64,000 nt of DNA, taken from positions 803,797,592-803,861,591 of the forward strand of contig CM062805.1 in assembly GCA_031772625.1 (NCBI GenBank), read 5' to 3'. Below, in pieces: positions 10,731 through 21,280 of this stretch; the stretch's first letter is position 1; each line of letters opens with the position of its first letter. Under the pieces are notes generated by a model. That model did not search any database. It was not told the DNA's origin and was given only the letters and a program-made list of their open reading frames with translations. This DNA is from Pinus tabuliformis (taxonomy: Eukaryota > Streptophyta > Pinopsida > Pinales > Pinaceae). Position numbers and translations under genes: made by a program.

Positions 10731-11640
10731 GATGAAACCCAATATCGAAGGGCTATAAGAGAGAGGTGGTCGAAAGTGACAATTAAGATTACTCTTGAGC
10801 TTCAACCAAACCTTGGAAAGAAGGGACAAAGCACTCTCGTGGAGACGAGTACCCTCCCAAAAAACCAAAGATGGAGTAGGTTCATCTGTCTAAGTATTGA
10901 CGCAGCCAATCACCTTCTATAACTTCCTAGAAGTATGGCCACTAAGTTCACATCAAATCACATGCACCACCAGGGGGGTCATGATCGTGGGTAGTATATT
11001 GTGTGGGCAGGACACCTGAGCCCCCGACTCAGCTCCGATATCACCAAAGGATCGCCCATACATAGAATACCCATCAAAATGCAATTGAAGGCAGGCTAGC
11101 TTCTCTCACACTCTGATGTTGCCTCGCACTTAACTCCCTTGTTAGAGGAGCAATCCTAGTTGATGTGAGTGCAACAGGATTTTCTCTCTTTAATGACCTA
11201 TTTTGGGTTTTCCAGTCTTGAGGACTTGACTTACACAACCTAACCCCAGACTCTAGCCTAAACTAATATGTGTATATCCTGAAAAATAGTTACTGATCAA
11301 TTTTATTATGAGATTGATTTTGTTGAAAATGCAACAAGAAAATCCTAATTTAATTTTGTCCTTGAAATAAATTAGGAATAAAATTGTAATTCCACATCAC
11401 AAGACAACTTGTACGAGTTAACCAAGTTAATTTGACTTAGTTGGCTCAGTTAATTCGAGTTGAGGGTCTAACTTGAGTCATGTAGAGTGTCTTCTACTTT
11501 ATAGGATCCATGGTTGAGTTTATTTTGAGTTGTAATTAATTAATTCAGTTTAACTAAGTTAAAGTCAGTTAAACTAGTTCCAACTAATGGAGGAACTAGT
11601 AGGAGGTCAGACAGTGGGGTATATGTCCCCTTTTGAATAT
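10731..11640. other. Retroelement-like leader sequence, no gene
   Basis: No coding sequence is supported. At about 11000-11060 the minus strand reads TTTGGTGATATCGGAGC then TGAGTCGGGGGCTCAGG, resembling a primer-site and leader region of plant retroelements. From 11400 to 11600 there are many degenerate AGTTAA/AGTTGG motifs. Confidence 0.4.
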
Positions 11641-11654
11641 ACATCAATGTCTTT

Positions 11655-11750
11655 TTGCAAGGAAAGCAACAAATTGGTAGGTACCAATAACTTTCTTGCA
11701 TGGAAGAAGAGGACTGATCTACTTCTCAAGGAGAATGAACTTCTAGAACT
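11655..11750 (+). pseudogene. Copia gag N-terminal fragment (+)
   Basis: The plus translation reads KLVGTNNFLAWKKRTDLLL then KENELLE, the start of a plant Copia Gag domain (UBN2 type: 'KLNGxNFxxWKxRxxxLL'). It ends abruptly at about 11750, where a gag fragment of a different Copia family begins on the opposite strand. Only about 32 codons remain. Confidence 0.7.
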
Positions 11751-12452
11751 TGACCTTTGACAGGTCCTTCTTCTTACTTTGTTCTCCCTGTCCTTGACTG
11801 GGATCCTTAGATGCTAGGGCCACATTCTCCTCCTCCTTCACCATCTTCTGTCCGCTGCTACTGCTCCCATTGATGGAGCTCTTCAACAAAGCTCATCTCA
11901 ACTCCTCCTGCTGTAAATCGGCCCACATTCTGTCCCATCCTGGTAGCGTACCTCTGCCCAATATACTTTGGACAAAGACCTGGTAATCCTATGAGACACT
12001 CTTGAGTGCCAATCGTATTAGCTGTGAAGGTTGAGGCGCTCCCCAACAATGGAAAGATGATCCCGAACCTCCTAAACCCTGGTGAGGAAGGGATCTATGC
12101 CTTCCCCCTTCTGCATCCTGATGCATCTCAGCTTCTCCTCTAGAAACATCTTCTACTACTTGGAAGTACCCTGATATAGTGTGGAAAGAGCATCCCACAT
12201 CTCTTTGGTTGTTCCCTTGGCCGCTATATGTGAGACTATATGGTCCGGGACTCCATCTAGGATCAGTCGATTCGCCTGCACCATCTCCTTCCTATATTCC
12301 TTGAGTTGGTCTGCATGAGGAACTGCCACTACATTATCAATGTAGGTTTTCATGCCATATTCATCTAGAAGGAAGGACATCCTAGCCTTCCAGATGACAT
12401 AGTTGGAAGGTCCATTAAAGTTATCCTGATCTTTAAGCTCAGTTGTGGCCAT
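11751..12452 (-). pseudogene. Copia gag fragment (-), frameshifted
   Basis: It starts ATG at 12452 with MATTELKDQDNFNGPSNYV and WKARMSFLLDEYGMK, and reads openly for 98 codons to LSTLYQGTSK. Beyond the stop at about 12156 homology to the Copia gag at 41804-42697 continues in other frames (EEKLR, then MQKGEGIDPFLTR, then KKDLSKVK at about 11760). It then breaks at the inverted junction with the plus-strand gag. In the family Gag forms the particle; this copy is truncated and frameshifted. It belongs with the LTR at 12934-14059. Confidence 0.8.
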
Positions 12453-12933
12453 CCCTGAAACTGTCGAAAATTCCCTCTTTCCCTGTGCTCGAAAGTTGCT
12501 CTGTTATTTGCACTTCCTTCTGGAATGTGTGACTTTGCTAGCTGCTACTACCAATCAACAACTAGAAATTCGAACTTCTGAGACTCTAAGTTCCCTCAAG
12601 AAAAATTTCCGTATGTTGTGTGTGCTTCTCTCTTCCACCCGACGTGGATTTTGCTTCTATAGCCTGCAACAAAACCCTCTACATCCAACCAGGAATCTGC
12701 TCAGCGAAAATCGAAGCTACAATTGCTCCCTATGACTGTTGGAATCACTCTCCTGGGCAAATCAAATTTTTTGCACCCTTGCCACTGAAAATCAAATTGC
12801 TAGCCTAGTAATTCGACCTACCTATATAAGCACTGCGTTGCCTCAAGAATTTTGACCTACTTCTCTCTCTGAGCAGCAAAATTCTTTCTCCACTTCTGAG
12901 CTTCTTGGCTGATCACTCACGCTTTCATTACCA
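12453..12933 (-). other. Copia 5' leader with primer-binding region
   Basis: Untranslated region between LTR and gag, similar to 41331-41803 of the other copy. Its open frames on the plus strand (12445-12808) are shadows. The primer site, next to the LTR end at 12934, is degraded. Confidence 0.6.
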
Positions 12934-14059
12934 TGTGAAAATTCCTACAACTGGAATCTTATTGCAACAACTCGTATTATTTCTTCTAACTAATAAATTA
13001 ATTATTCATTTTATTGCTATGACAACATTGAAATAAACACACTGCAACCTTCACAAATAAAATTGCGGAAAATAAATAGCGTTGGAACTGAGAAAATACT
13101 AGCACACACATAAAAATGACATCATTATTTTTGGACAAATGTCCCCAGAAAAACCCAACTTGGGAAAATTGGTGCAGTAGTGAGGGTTTTTATTATTATG
13201 CAGCAGTGAAAATCTGAGTACAATCTATGGATGCCCAATTGGAAATCCAAACAATAAGAAAATCTAGGCAAAATTATTTTAAGGGAATTACCCTTCTTCC
13301 ACAAGCAATCCCAGCACAACTTCCTTAAGAAAAATCGGCCTCCTAGACCCTTTGCGTCAACCTCTACACTGCTTTGCGCAGACCCTATGACGTCAAGCCT
13401 CCAACCTGCCTCTGATGAAGTTGTTATGCCAGTCTCTACTGAGGAAATCGCCTCTCCGACACTCTGGACCCTCTGCTCAACCTCTGGAATTAAGAATGAA
13501 TTTCTCTCCAGCAAATTGAACTGCCTTTCTGAAGCAACTGCGCAGTCCTCTGCGTTGCCTCATTAGGAATAACTCGACCCTCTTGCTGTTGCCTCTCCGG
13601 ATCTGGAAAACTTTCTTTGGATCATTGTCCCTGCTCCTCACTATCACTGTTGCCTCACTGAAGCTCAAACTCTCTGGCAATTGACTACTGCTACTCTAGA
13701 AAATCGAATTCTCCAAGTGACTCTTGTGTATTCTCCATCACCACATCGATCCCTTCTTATATCTTCTTGTTGGGACTCCAACGACCAAGATTAAATCTTA
13801 ATCGATGGCTCAGATCATTTTTGGATCGATCCGTGTGAGTTTCTAGAGAATTCTCACCTTGACTTAATTAATTCTTATTAATTAACCATATTCCCTAAGT
13901 TTAGACTTGGGAAATATTTAAAAACTGGTTAATAATCTAATTAAGCCATCTCTAGGTGGAATTTCCAGAAACGATTTATGGGTTTTGGAGATGTCATGTA
14001 CTCTAGCATCTCCACCAAATTTTGTGGCTAGAACACATCCGATGCTACAAAAACTAACA
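12934..14059 (-). repeat. Copia 5' LTR (-), same family as 39502-45552
   Basis: Read on the minus strand it begins TGTTAGTTTTTGTAGCATCG and ends GGAATTTTCACA, like the LTRs at 39502 and 43244. It also contains their GATCGATCC and TGTGTGCTAG landmarks and the AATAATAAAAACCCTCA block. It is about 1.13 kb. Confidence 0.85.
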
Positions 14060-14973
14060 TAAAATGCGAAATAAAATAACGCTGGAAACTAAGAAAATCT
14101 AGCACACACACATAAATTTTACCCAGTTATTTTTGGACAATTGTCCACGAAAAAAGCCCAATGTTGGAAAATCAGTACAACAATGAGCATTTTTATTATT
14201 ATGTAGCAGTGAAATTCTGAGTACAATTTGGATGCTAAAAACTGGCAATCCACATCAAGAAAATATGGCAAAGATATTCCCTAAGCAACCCCGCGGGAAG
14301 GTAGTATTCCCTGGTGGTATGTCTGCATAGCATGCCCAGCTTGTATGGTGGGATCAAACCCCTGCCTGCACTCGCGCATTCCTACACTCTTGTACCTGCA
14401 CTCGTGCATTCCTGGACTTGCACGTTCATGCACTCGCATTCCTGCACTTGTGTCCTTGCACTCGCGTTCTTACACTCGGGTTCCTGCACTGGGAATAACT
14501 CAACCTCTTGTTGTTGCCTCTTTGGATCTGGAAATCTTCCTCTAGATCATTGTCCTTGCCCCTCACTAACATTGTGTCCCTCTCTAGCTCGAACCCTACT
14601 ATTGCTAGCTCGATCTACACAAGGAACTGTTGCTCAAGTGTCACATCTCCATCACCACATTGATCCCTTCTTATATCTTCTTGTTGGGACTCCAACGACC
14701 ACGATTAAATCTTAATCGATGGATCAAATCAATTTTGGATTGATCCGTGTGAGTTTCTAGAGAATTCTAACCTTGAATTAATTAATTATGATTAATTAAC
14801 TAGTTTTCCTAAGTTTAGACTTAGGAAACATTGAAAAATAGGTTAATAATCTAATTAAGCCATCTCTAGGTGGAATTTCCAGAAACAATTTCTGGTTTAT
14901 GGAGATCTCATTTATTCTAGCCTCTCCACCAAGTTTCGTGACTAGAACACATCTAATGCTACAAAAACTAACA
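14060..14973 (-). repeat. Second Copia LTR of the same family, truncated
   Basis: It repeats the order of the adjacent LTR from a point equivalent to 13062 to the same terminal GCTACAAAAACTAACA. It therefore lacks the last ~130 bp (in minus sense) of the LTR. It differs clearly from its neighbour and has a local TGCACTCGCATTCC-type repeat at 14370-14490. It abuts the first LTR without a spacer. Confidence 0.75.
14370..14492. repeat. Short tandem repeat 'CTGCACTCGCGCATTC'
   Basis: About eight imperfect copies of a 15-16-bp unit (CCTGCACTCG(C/T)GCATT and variants) lie inside the truncated LTR. Confidence 0.75.
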
Positions 14974-14979
14974 CACACA

Positions 14980-16931
14980 TGCAAAAACATCAGTTTACGC
15001 CCAAAATAATCAGCATAAGCTGAGCCATTTTATTATTGATGAAGAATGGAGTACAAGGAGGATTAGAGGAACCTAGGTTTGCTACAACAAGCGAGACAAA
15101 ATATAAGTGGAAATAGTGAAGCCCACGCGCTAAGTGAGCTCGTTTCCATACACTACACTGGTCCAAAAATTTCTCACTGTTGCTATTGTAGGTGATCTGC
15201 TCTTTCTACCCTCTATTCAGCTCCAAAATTCTGAAATTTTAGCTATGAGCTCCGCATGCCAAGTCCATCAAACCCCATAAAGCTTACTACCCAATTCCAA
15301 CTAGCCCAACAGAGCCTAAAAAGTGTGAACTTTCTGGTTTACTGGCTCTGTGTCCCACAAGAGATCTACTGCTGAAAATGAGCTAAAAACCTCCCACCAA
15401 CAGCTGAGAAATTACAAGTAAGTAGCCTCTGCTAATATACAAATTTCCCAATAGAAAATGCGAGCTTTACCGGCTTCCCAACCTCCCACGAATTAGTTGT
15501 GTCTCCAACTTTGCGCAAACCCTAGAAATGCACAACTACGCCTTCAGAGTTTTCTCCAATTCTGGCCTACAAACTCCCGTGAACCTTGAGCAAAATTCCA
15601 CAAGAGAAATCCCTCAAACTTTCGGGACAATACCTTCTCTGTAACCCCTTCTCCCAAGGCGTGTGAAATTTTCGCCTGCACCTAGTTTGCTCAAAAAATG
15701 GAACAAATTTCCAGCAATCACCTCTGGAACAACACTAGAAATACGTAGATGGGCTCCCATAGAGTGCCACTCAAAGTCCACTGAAGATGGAGGTGAGATT
15801 TCTGCCCATAAACCTCTTGTGCTCAACAACACAATGTAGACTTGGCTCAGTAGCTCAAGCGTACAAGGTTCAATTCACAAATTGGCAAAAAGTCCCAAAA
15901 TGGAGCTCCCTTCCTTTATTTATACTTGCTGCCTTCTCTCACCTTGTGGGTCCCTCCTACTCGACCTCCTTCCTTCCTCTTCTCTCCAACTTGATTTTCT
16001 CCTCAAGGGGTTCAAATTTCTTTTTCAGGTGGCCCCCACCATCCACTACTCATCAAATTTCCCCATCTCCCTAATGCTTGTGAAGTCCCTTTGTCTCACA
16101 AAATTAATTTGATGCCTCTTCACCCATTTTCTTAAGTCTTGTACACAAAATTTGTCCACTACTCAAAATTGCAAAAATGTGGGATTGCCTCGGTAAAATT
16201 TAATTAGGGCGAACATTACAACTTCCTTTTGCAAATTTTGTATTAATTGCCATCCAAATTAGGGCTGTTGTAGGATGCACATTTGCAACTTGGTTTGTCC
16301 CCAAATCCTTGTTAAAAGAGCGCTTTATTAGGCTTATTTGATCTCATATCCCAATCCAGGTATAAAAGCATCGATCCTCCCCTGTCAACCACTCAAAATG
16401 CATTATAAAATTTCAAGTAATTATTCTGTTTGACAATCTGAAAACTTATAGCAGAAATTATTTTATTTCAGATTGTTCCTCAAGTCTAATGAACCCTCAT
16501 TTCAATACCTTAAATTAGACTTAAATTCTCTGCATGTAAGTTCACAATTTCGAATACTTTATTTCACACTATATTTGCTAATTAGCCTAAGAATTATTTA
16601 TCGTCCTATACTCTTTAATTGGGCTAAATAGTCATAAGCTTAAATCTGAAATTTCAATTGCTAAAGTCAACTCTTAAACCAGATTTCCCTAAGTTCCTTG
16701 TTCACCATTTAAACATTATACATAGTTGGACTTAGGTTGCCTTAGGGATTCCCCCCTTGACCTAGAGGGGAGTTATGGACTCATTTAGAAGAGGCACTCC
16801 ACCTTCTTGTGCGATGTTGCTTAACTAATCCATTATTTTATTATTGTTTGACTTGGCAACTATTGTATTTTATCAAAGATGAATTTCTCTCTATATAAAG
16901 AGGAGCTTCTCTTCATTTCATGAGGAAATTG
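14980..16931 (-). repeat. LTR-like repeat including 1.68-kb copy B
   Basis: 15252-16931 matches copy A. The preceding 14980-15251 matches, in reverse, the 3' end of the solo LTR at 27050-27140 (minus GCTTGTTGTAGCAAACCTAGG). The whole reads as a ~1.95-kb minus-oriented LTR, with TGCAAAAACATC at its plus-strand left edge and TATA near 15917. The right boundary is not certain. No ORF inside is gene-like. Confidence 0.7.
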
Positions 16932-18606
16932 GCAATTGGAGGATTGTGGAGTGAGAGTAGTGATTGAAGACTGAAGCTTGGAGATGAGGTGTTGGGCTCC
17001 CTTGTGTATCAAATTTGAAAAAAATGAAGAAATGAAGTATTGCTGTTTTAAGGTATGGTTTTCTATGATATTCATTTGTTGTAAATCTTTTGTAGAAACT
17101 TCTTGCTTTCATTCTTGCATAAAGGCCTAGTTATGTGAACACTACTCATCTCGCAATAAGCAGACTGAGGAGACTTTCCCTCTTCTTTTATTCACTGTTT
17201 TATTTCTACTTTGTTTCCTTTCTCCTGCCATATCTAGTTGTTGATAGGTCATAGGATAATAATTCAACTAATAAAATGACCCCTTTATCTTAATTTGATG
17301 CGTGTCAAAGTGAGTCATCCAAGATTTATTTCCATGTCATAATTTTCAGCAAGCACCTGAAGGTTCAATGTATGAAACAAGTTCACTTTTCTTTAAGTAC
17401 AAGCTAATTGATGAGGGTTTTGAACTAGATATTTTATCTATGTCAGTGGAAGGGGTCAAATTAGCCTTTCTACCTCATAGCCTACATCAAAATAGTTGTT
17501 GGTGATAAATCAATCTATTCATTTTGGAATGTTTCATGACTCCATTAGCTCTTAGATTGATAGGCACTCGTCCCCCATCATTTCATCCCCTTGTTTCTCT
17601 TCTTTCTTTCTCATACCTCTTTTCCATTTCCACTTCACTTCCACATACTACAACCACTTGGTTTTATCAAGGCTTACTCTTCATTTTTCACCTTGAGCCT
17701 CCATCCCATAGCCTTGATAATCCTGTTCTTAGAGAAGCCCACCTTGAGTTGGAGAAGCACCAACTAAAAGAGAGATGAAAAGCTATGCAGGTGAGAGTGG
17801 ATAGGCTTCTTAAGTTGCACAAACTATCCCTTTGATGCTTGGGACCCTTTACACCATTTGGTGGTGATCAATTTTATTGGAACAGTTAGCACTATTACAG
17901 TCTGCACCAAGGCATGGTGTCAGTGTTATTGGTTCAGAAGGTTCCCTCACTTGTGATTACCCAGATGACAGCATAAGTTAGAGAGCATTTGGGCAAGTTA
18001 TGCCATTTAAGAAAAAGGGTAAAAGGATCTTGAATTGGGCCTTTTTGGTTCACTGGCAAGGAATTATATCTCAGTGAGAAAATGGAATCTGAAGATAACT
18101 TCTAATGGCTCCATAAAACACACGGTTTCTGCGAATTGGGACTTAATTGTGAAAATGAGGATGGAAGAAAAGGAAAGGTACACTGCATATTGCTTACAAA
18201 CTGGCAGCACAGTTTCATTGAACAAAATCTCTGGTTCAGGAAAAAGGTGTCCACAATAGAAGTGCTACATTTCTGAGAGAATCTATTTCCACTTCTTGAG
18301 ATGGAAGATATTTCAATCAATTTTTTGGTTAACTTCTCAATATTGAAAACTCAAATATCCTAGAAATCCTTGAAATAAAATGGGTAGAATGCTCTTATGA
18401 TTCCTAGGGTACCATTGTTTTCCTAAAATTATAACACTTAGATAGTTGGCTGTTTTTTAATCTGCAATATTTTCAAATTATATATCAACCATGGATTGTA
18501 TCAATGATGTCAATGCTTGTCAATGCACTTTCTTGTGTCTTAATGTAAGTGGGTTCTCATGGGTAATATTCTATAGATAACATGATGGCTGTGTTTAAAA
18601 TGACAG
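16932..18606. other. Intergenic or intronic sequence before the AGPase exon
   Basis: No exon could be supported. Open frames at 17524-17778 and 18035-18259 (+) have no recognisable domain. If the AGPase gene is intact they could lie in its first intron or 5' region, but neither resembles a plastid transit exon of this enzyme. The sequence is A+T-rich and apparently low in repeats. Confidence 0.45.
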
Positions 18607-18903
18607 AGTGTACTTGGCATCATCCTGGGAGGGGGTGCAGGAACTCGCTTATATCCATTGACAATGAAGAGAGCGAAACCTGCTGTTCCTTTAGCTGCCA
18701 ATTACAGATTGATTGACATTCCTGTTAGTAACTGCATCAATAGTGACATTACAAAGGTCTATGTTCTCACACAGTTTAACTCTACCTCTCTCAACCGGCA
18801 TATTTCACAGTCTTATCCAGGCAATATGGGTAGCTACAAGAATGTGGGCTTTGTGGAGATACTAGCAGCTCAGCAGAGCCCTGAAAATCCAAATTGGTTC
18901 CAG
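18607..18903 (+). CDS. APS1-like: ADP-glucose pyrophosphorylase small subunit, one exon (glucose-1-phosphate adenylyltransferase)
   Basis: The exon encodes 99 codons without a stop, from [19 protein letters not shown] to [10 protein letters not shown]. It is flanked by a good acceptor (AAAATGACAG|AGT) and donor (TTCCAG|GTAATG), both in phase 0. [12 protein letters not shown] and KRAKPAVPL are the nucleotide-binding loop of the nucleotidyltransferase domain; [10 protein letters not shown] and [10 protein letters not shown] follow as in the family. Small-subunit wording ([21 protein letters not shown]) rather than large-subunit wording decides the isoform. The enzyme makes ADP-glucose from glucose-1-phosphate and ATP in plastids, the committed step of starch synthesis. 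Differences from the usual small subunit include LTMKRAKP for LTKKRAKP and LAANYR for LGANYR. No next exon (expected to start GTADAVRQ) was found up to 21280. Either introns are very long or this is an orphan fragment. Confidence 0.9.
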
Positions 18904-21280
18904 GTAATGTTGAGTTTGAAATTCATAACTTAAAGTCTTTTTAGTTGTTGATAATATTGGACATGGGACAGATACCTTAGATGCCTAGTTTACTTGTATA
19001 TTTATGCAGCAGTAATAACTAACATTTTATATGGCAATATGACACTATCTGCAATTCTCTACTCAACAAGCGAAGTTCTACATCTAGGTAACAGATTTAT
19101 AACCTGTGGAGATAAAGAAAAAGTCAATAGTAACTCAGTGCCATAACATATAATAATACATATATTTCACTGTATGCATAGCTGATGTCAAAATTTCAAA
19201 TAAACATTTTTCAGAACAATGTCTCAGTTATACCAGAGATTTCACAATAGTTGGTCATCTTTCTTTTGTTTACAGGTGTACCCAAGTCTGAGTTTGCTTT
19301 CATAAAACCAGTCCTAGCTTGAAAACTCGCTATGGGGATTGTCTCTATAAATCAGCCAGGTTCCTAGGTAGTAATTAGCATAATTGATTATTAATAATTG
19401 GGAATCATCAATCATGGATTTGTTTTCTTCTTTTTGTAAGACTTACGGCATTCAATACCTTAGCCAGCTCCCTCTGGAAGTCTAAGCACGGTTGTCCAAA
19501 ATCTAAATCAGTCACTCCACTACAAGCTGATACAACTTTAAACTATGTGCCGTTACTACCTAGTATATACCACCTTATAGCAAGAATATTTACTAATCTA
19601 ATGAATGCCTCATATCCACTGCACACCGTTTAAGACATCCTTTGTCTACCAATCCATATTAAGTTGGATGGTACAAATTTGAGCTTTTGAATCCTTTCTG
19701 GCAATGCCTACCTGCTACTAATAGTTATAATTAATGGACGCGATGGGAAACAGAGTCTAGGATGAAATATGTGTTGGCTTATTTAGTTATTGAGCCCTTT
19801 CCAGAAATGCCTACCTAATACTAATAGCTGTAATTCAAAACGTTAATGGATGTGACAGGAAACAGAGGCTAGGAAGAAAAATGGGTTCGACTTATTTATC
19901 CTTCTTTACGTCTGATAGTACAAGCGAAAATTTGCATTAACATAAAAAGGAAACAAAAATGGAAGGGTATAGAATGATCTCCCCTATCCTCTTCCCGAAA
20001 GGTACTATGGCAGAAATAAACTCAGAATATGCTACTGTTTGTGACTCTTTGCCATCCTTAATCAGGAGGTAACTTTTCACAGACAATTACATACATAACT
20101 CCTCTCATCAAAAGAAAAAAGATTGGAATGAATTGACCTCATCAAAAAGGACATTTGCATCCAAGTATCCAGATTGGAAATAAGGCTGTGATCCAGAGGT
20201 AGTCCCTAATGCCAGAAAAGTGAGACAAAACCAGACCCTAAGTCACAAAATAGAGTTGCACACCAATGAAGCTGTCCCTGAACCAACACTGCATCTCAAT
20301 CATGTACAAGCTGCTAGCAAAATCTGGCAAACTTACACTCCCATAGAATATTCTTCAAAGTCTCTGAGCAGCTGCCAACATGATGGGATTTAGAGGGAAG
20401 CCCCTGATAAACAACTAACCATACCAAGACGTGGAGTTTGTAGCTTGATCAGAGTGATCAAAACATTGTGCAACCAGCAGATCCATCTAGCCTCGGGATC
20501 AGAAGATGCCCATCAAACATTCAACACAAGAGATAGATGGTGCTTCTGATGCAAATAGATTAAGGGTTCTTGGAAGTTGGAATCATATTGTTGAGGTGGC
20601 TTCCGATATCTCCACAAGACCATAGTTCTTAGGAACTGTTATAGCAAAATCTTGCATCTTAGTGTAAAGCCTCACTAGGCAGCCTAGATCAAGTGCAACA
20701 ATGGGAGTGTTACCATTGTCACCTCAGCCACGATTCCCCTTGTTTTAGTAATGAAAGCAATACAACACAAGCGAGGATTCCCTATTAGATCTAAGGGATC
20801 AAATAACCCAATTACCATGAGCTAAGGGTCCCCCAAGAGTTCCAAAATAATTTCCACACAGGCATAACAATAGGGAATTAGGATCTAGGGTGGATTGGAG
20901 AGTAATTTCCAGATTTGAATTGAAAGGTTCCCATGGCTCAACCTGAAGTCTTAGGTCAACCAATAAAGGCTTAAAAAGGTTCCCAAACACACACAACAAA
21001 TTAGACTTGCTTGTCATAAACTAGCTCTTTCAATCAGAATTTCCAACAATATCGTAATTCATACCAACAAATTTAACCACAATAATTGTGATAATAAAAT
21101 GTGGAATGAGGGAAAAATATGAGTAAATAAGAGGATAAATTACAATAATTTTCTATGGTTAAAAGGGCATGTAACAACACTTAAACCATATATGTCAGCT
21201 CTAATTAATGACTGGAAATTGCAAATGAAATGTAAATTTTACTTATTCAATGCATCCAAAAATATTCCTAACCCTAGGAT
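18904..21280. other. Non-coding sequence downstream of the AGPase exon
   Basis: It starts with a canonical donor, so at least the first part is intron-like. The possible acceptor at 19276 (ACAG|GTGTACCC) is not followed by the expected AGPase exon. Similar phrases at about 19690-19750 and 19800-19870 (CTTTC...GCAATGCCTACCT...TACTAATAG...ATGGA(C/T)G) suggest a small local duplication. No gene is seen. Confidence 0.5.
19690..19885. repeat. Local ~110-bp duplication
   Basis: CCTACCTGCTACTAATAGTTATAATTAATGGACGCGATGGGAAACAG-like text recurs as CCTACCTAATACTAATAGCTGTAATT with GTTAATGGATGTGACAGGAAACAG about 110 bp later; only the general order is conserved. Confidence 0.6.

Noticed and set aside
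18035-18259. 74-codon frame upstream of the AGPase exon as a 5' exon
   Set aside because: It ends in a stop rather than a donor and does not resemble the transit-peptide or N-terminal region of the small subunit.
19276-19370. Possible second AGPase exon after ACAG
   Set aside because: Translation does not give the expected GTADAVRQ sequence in any frame.
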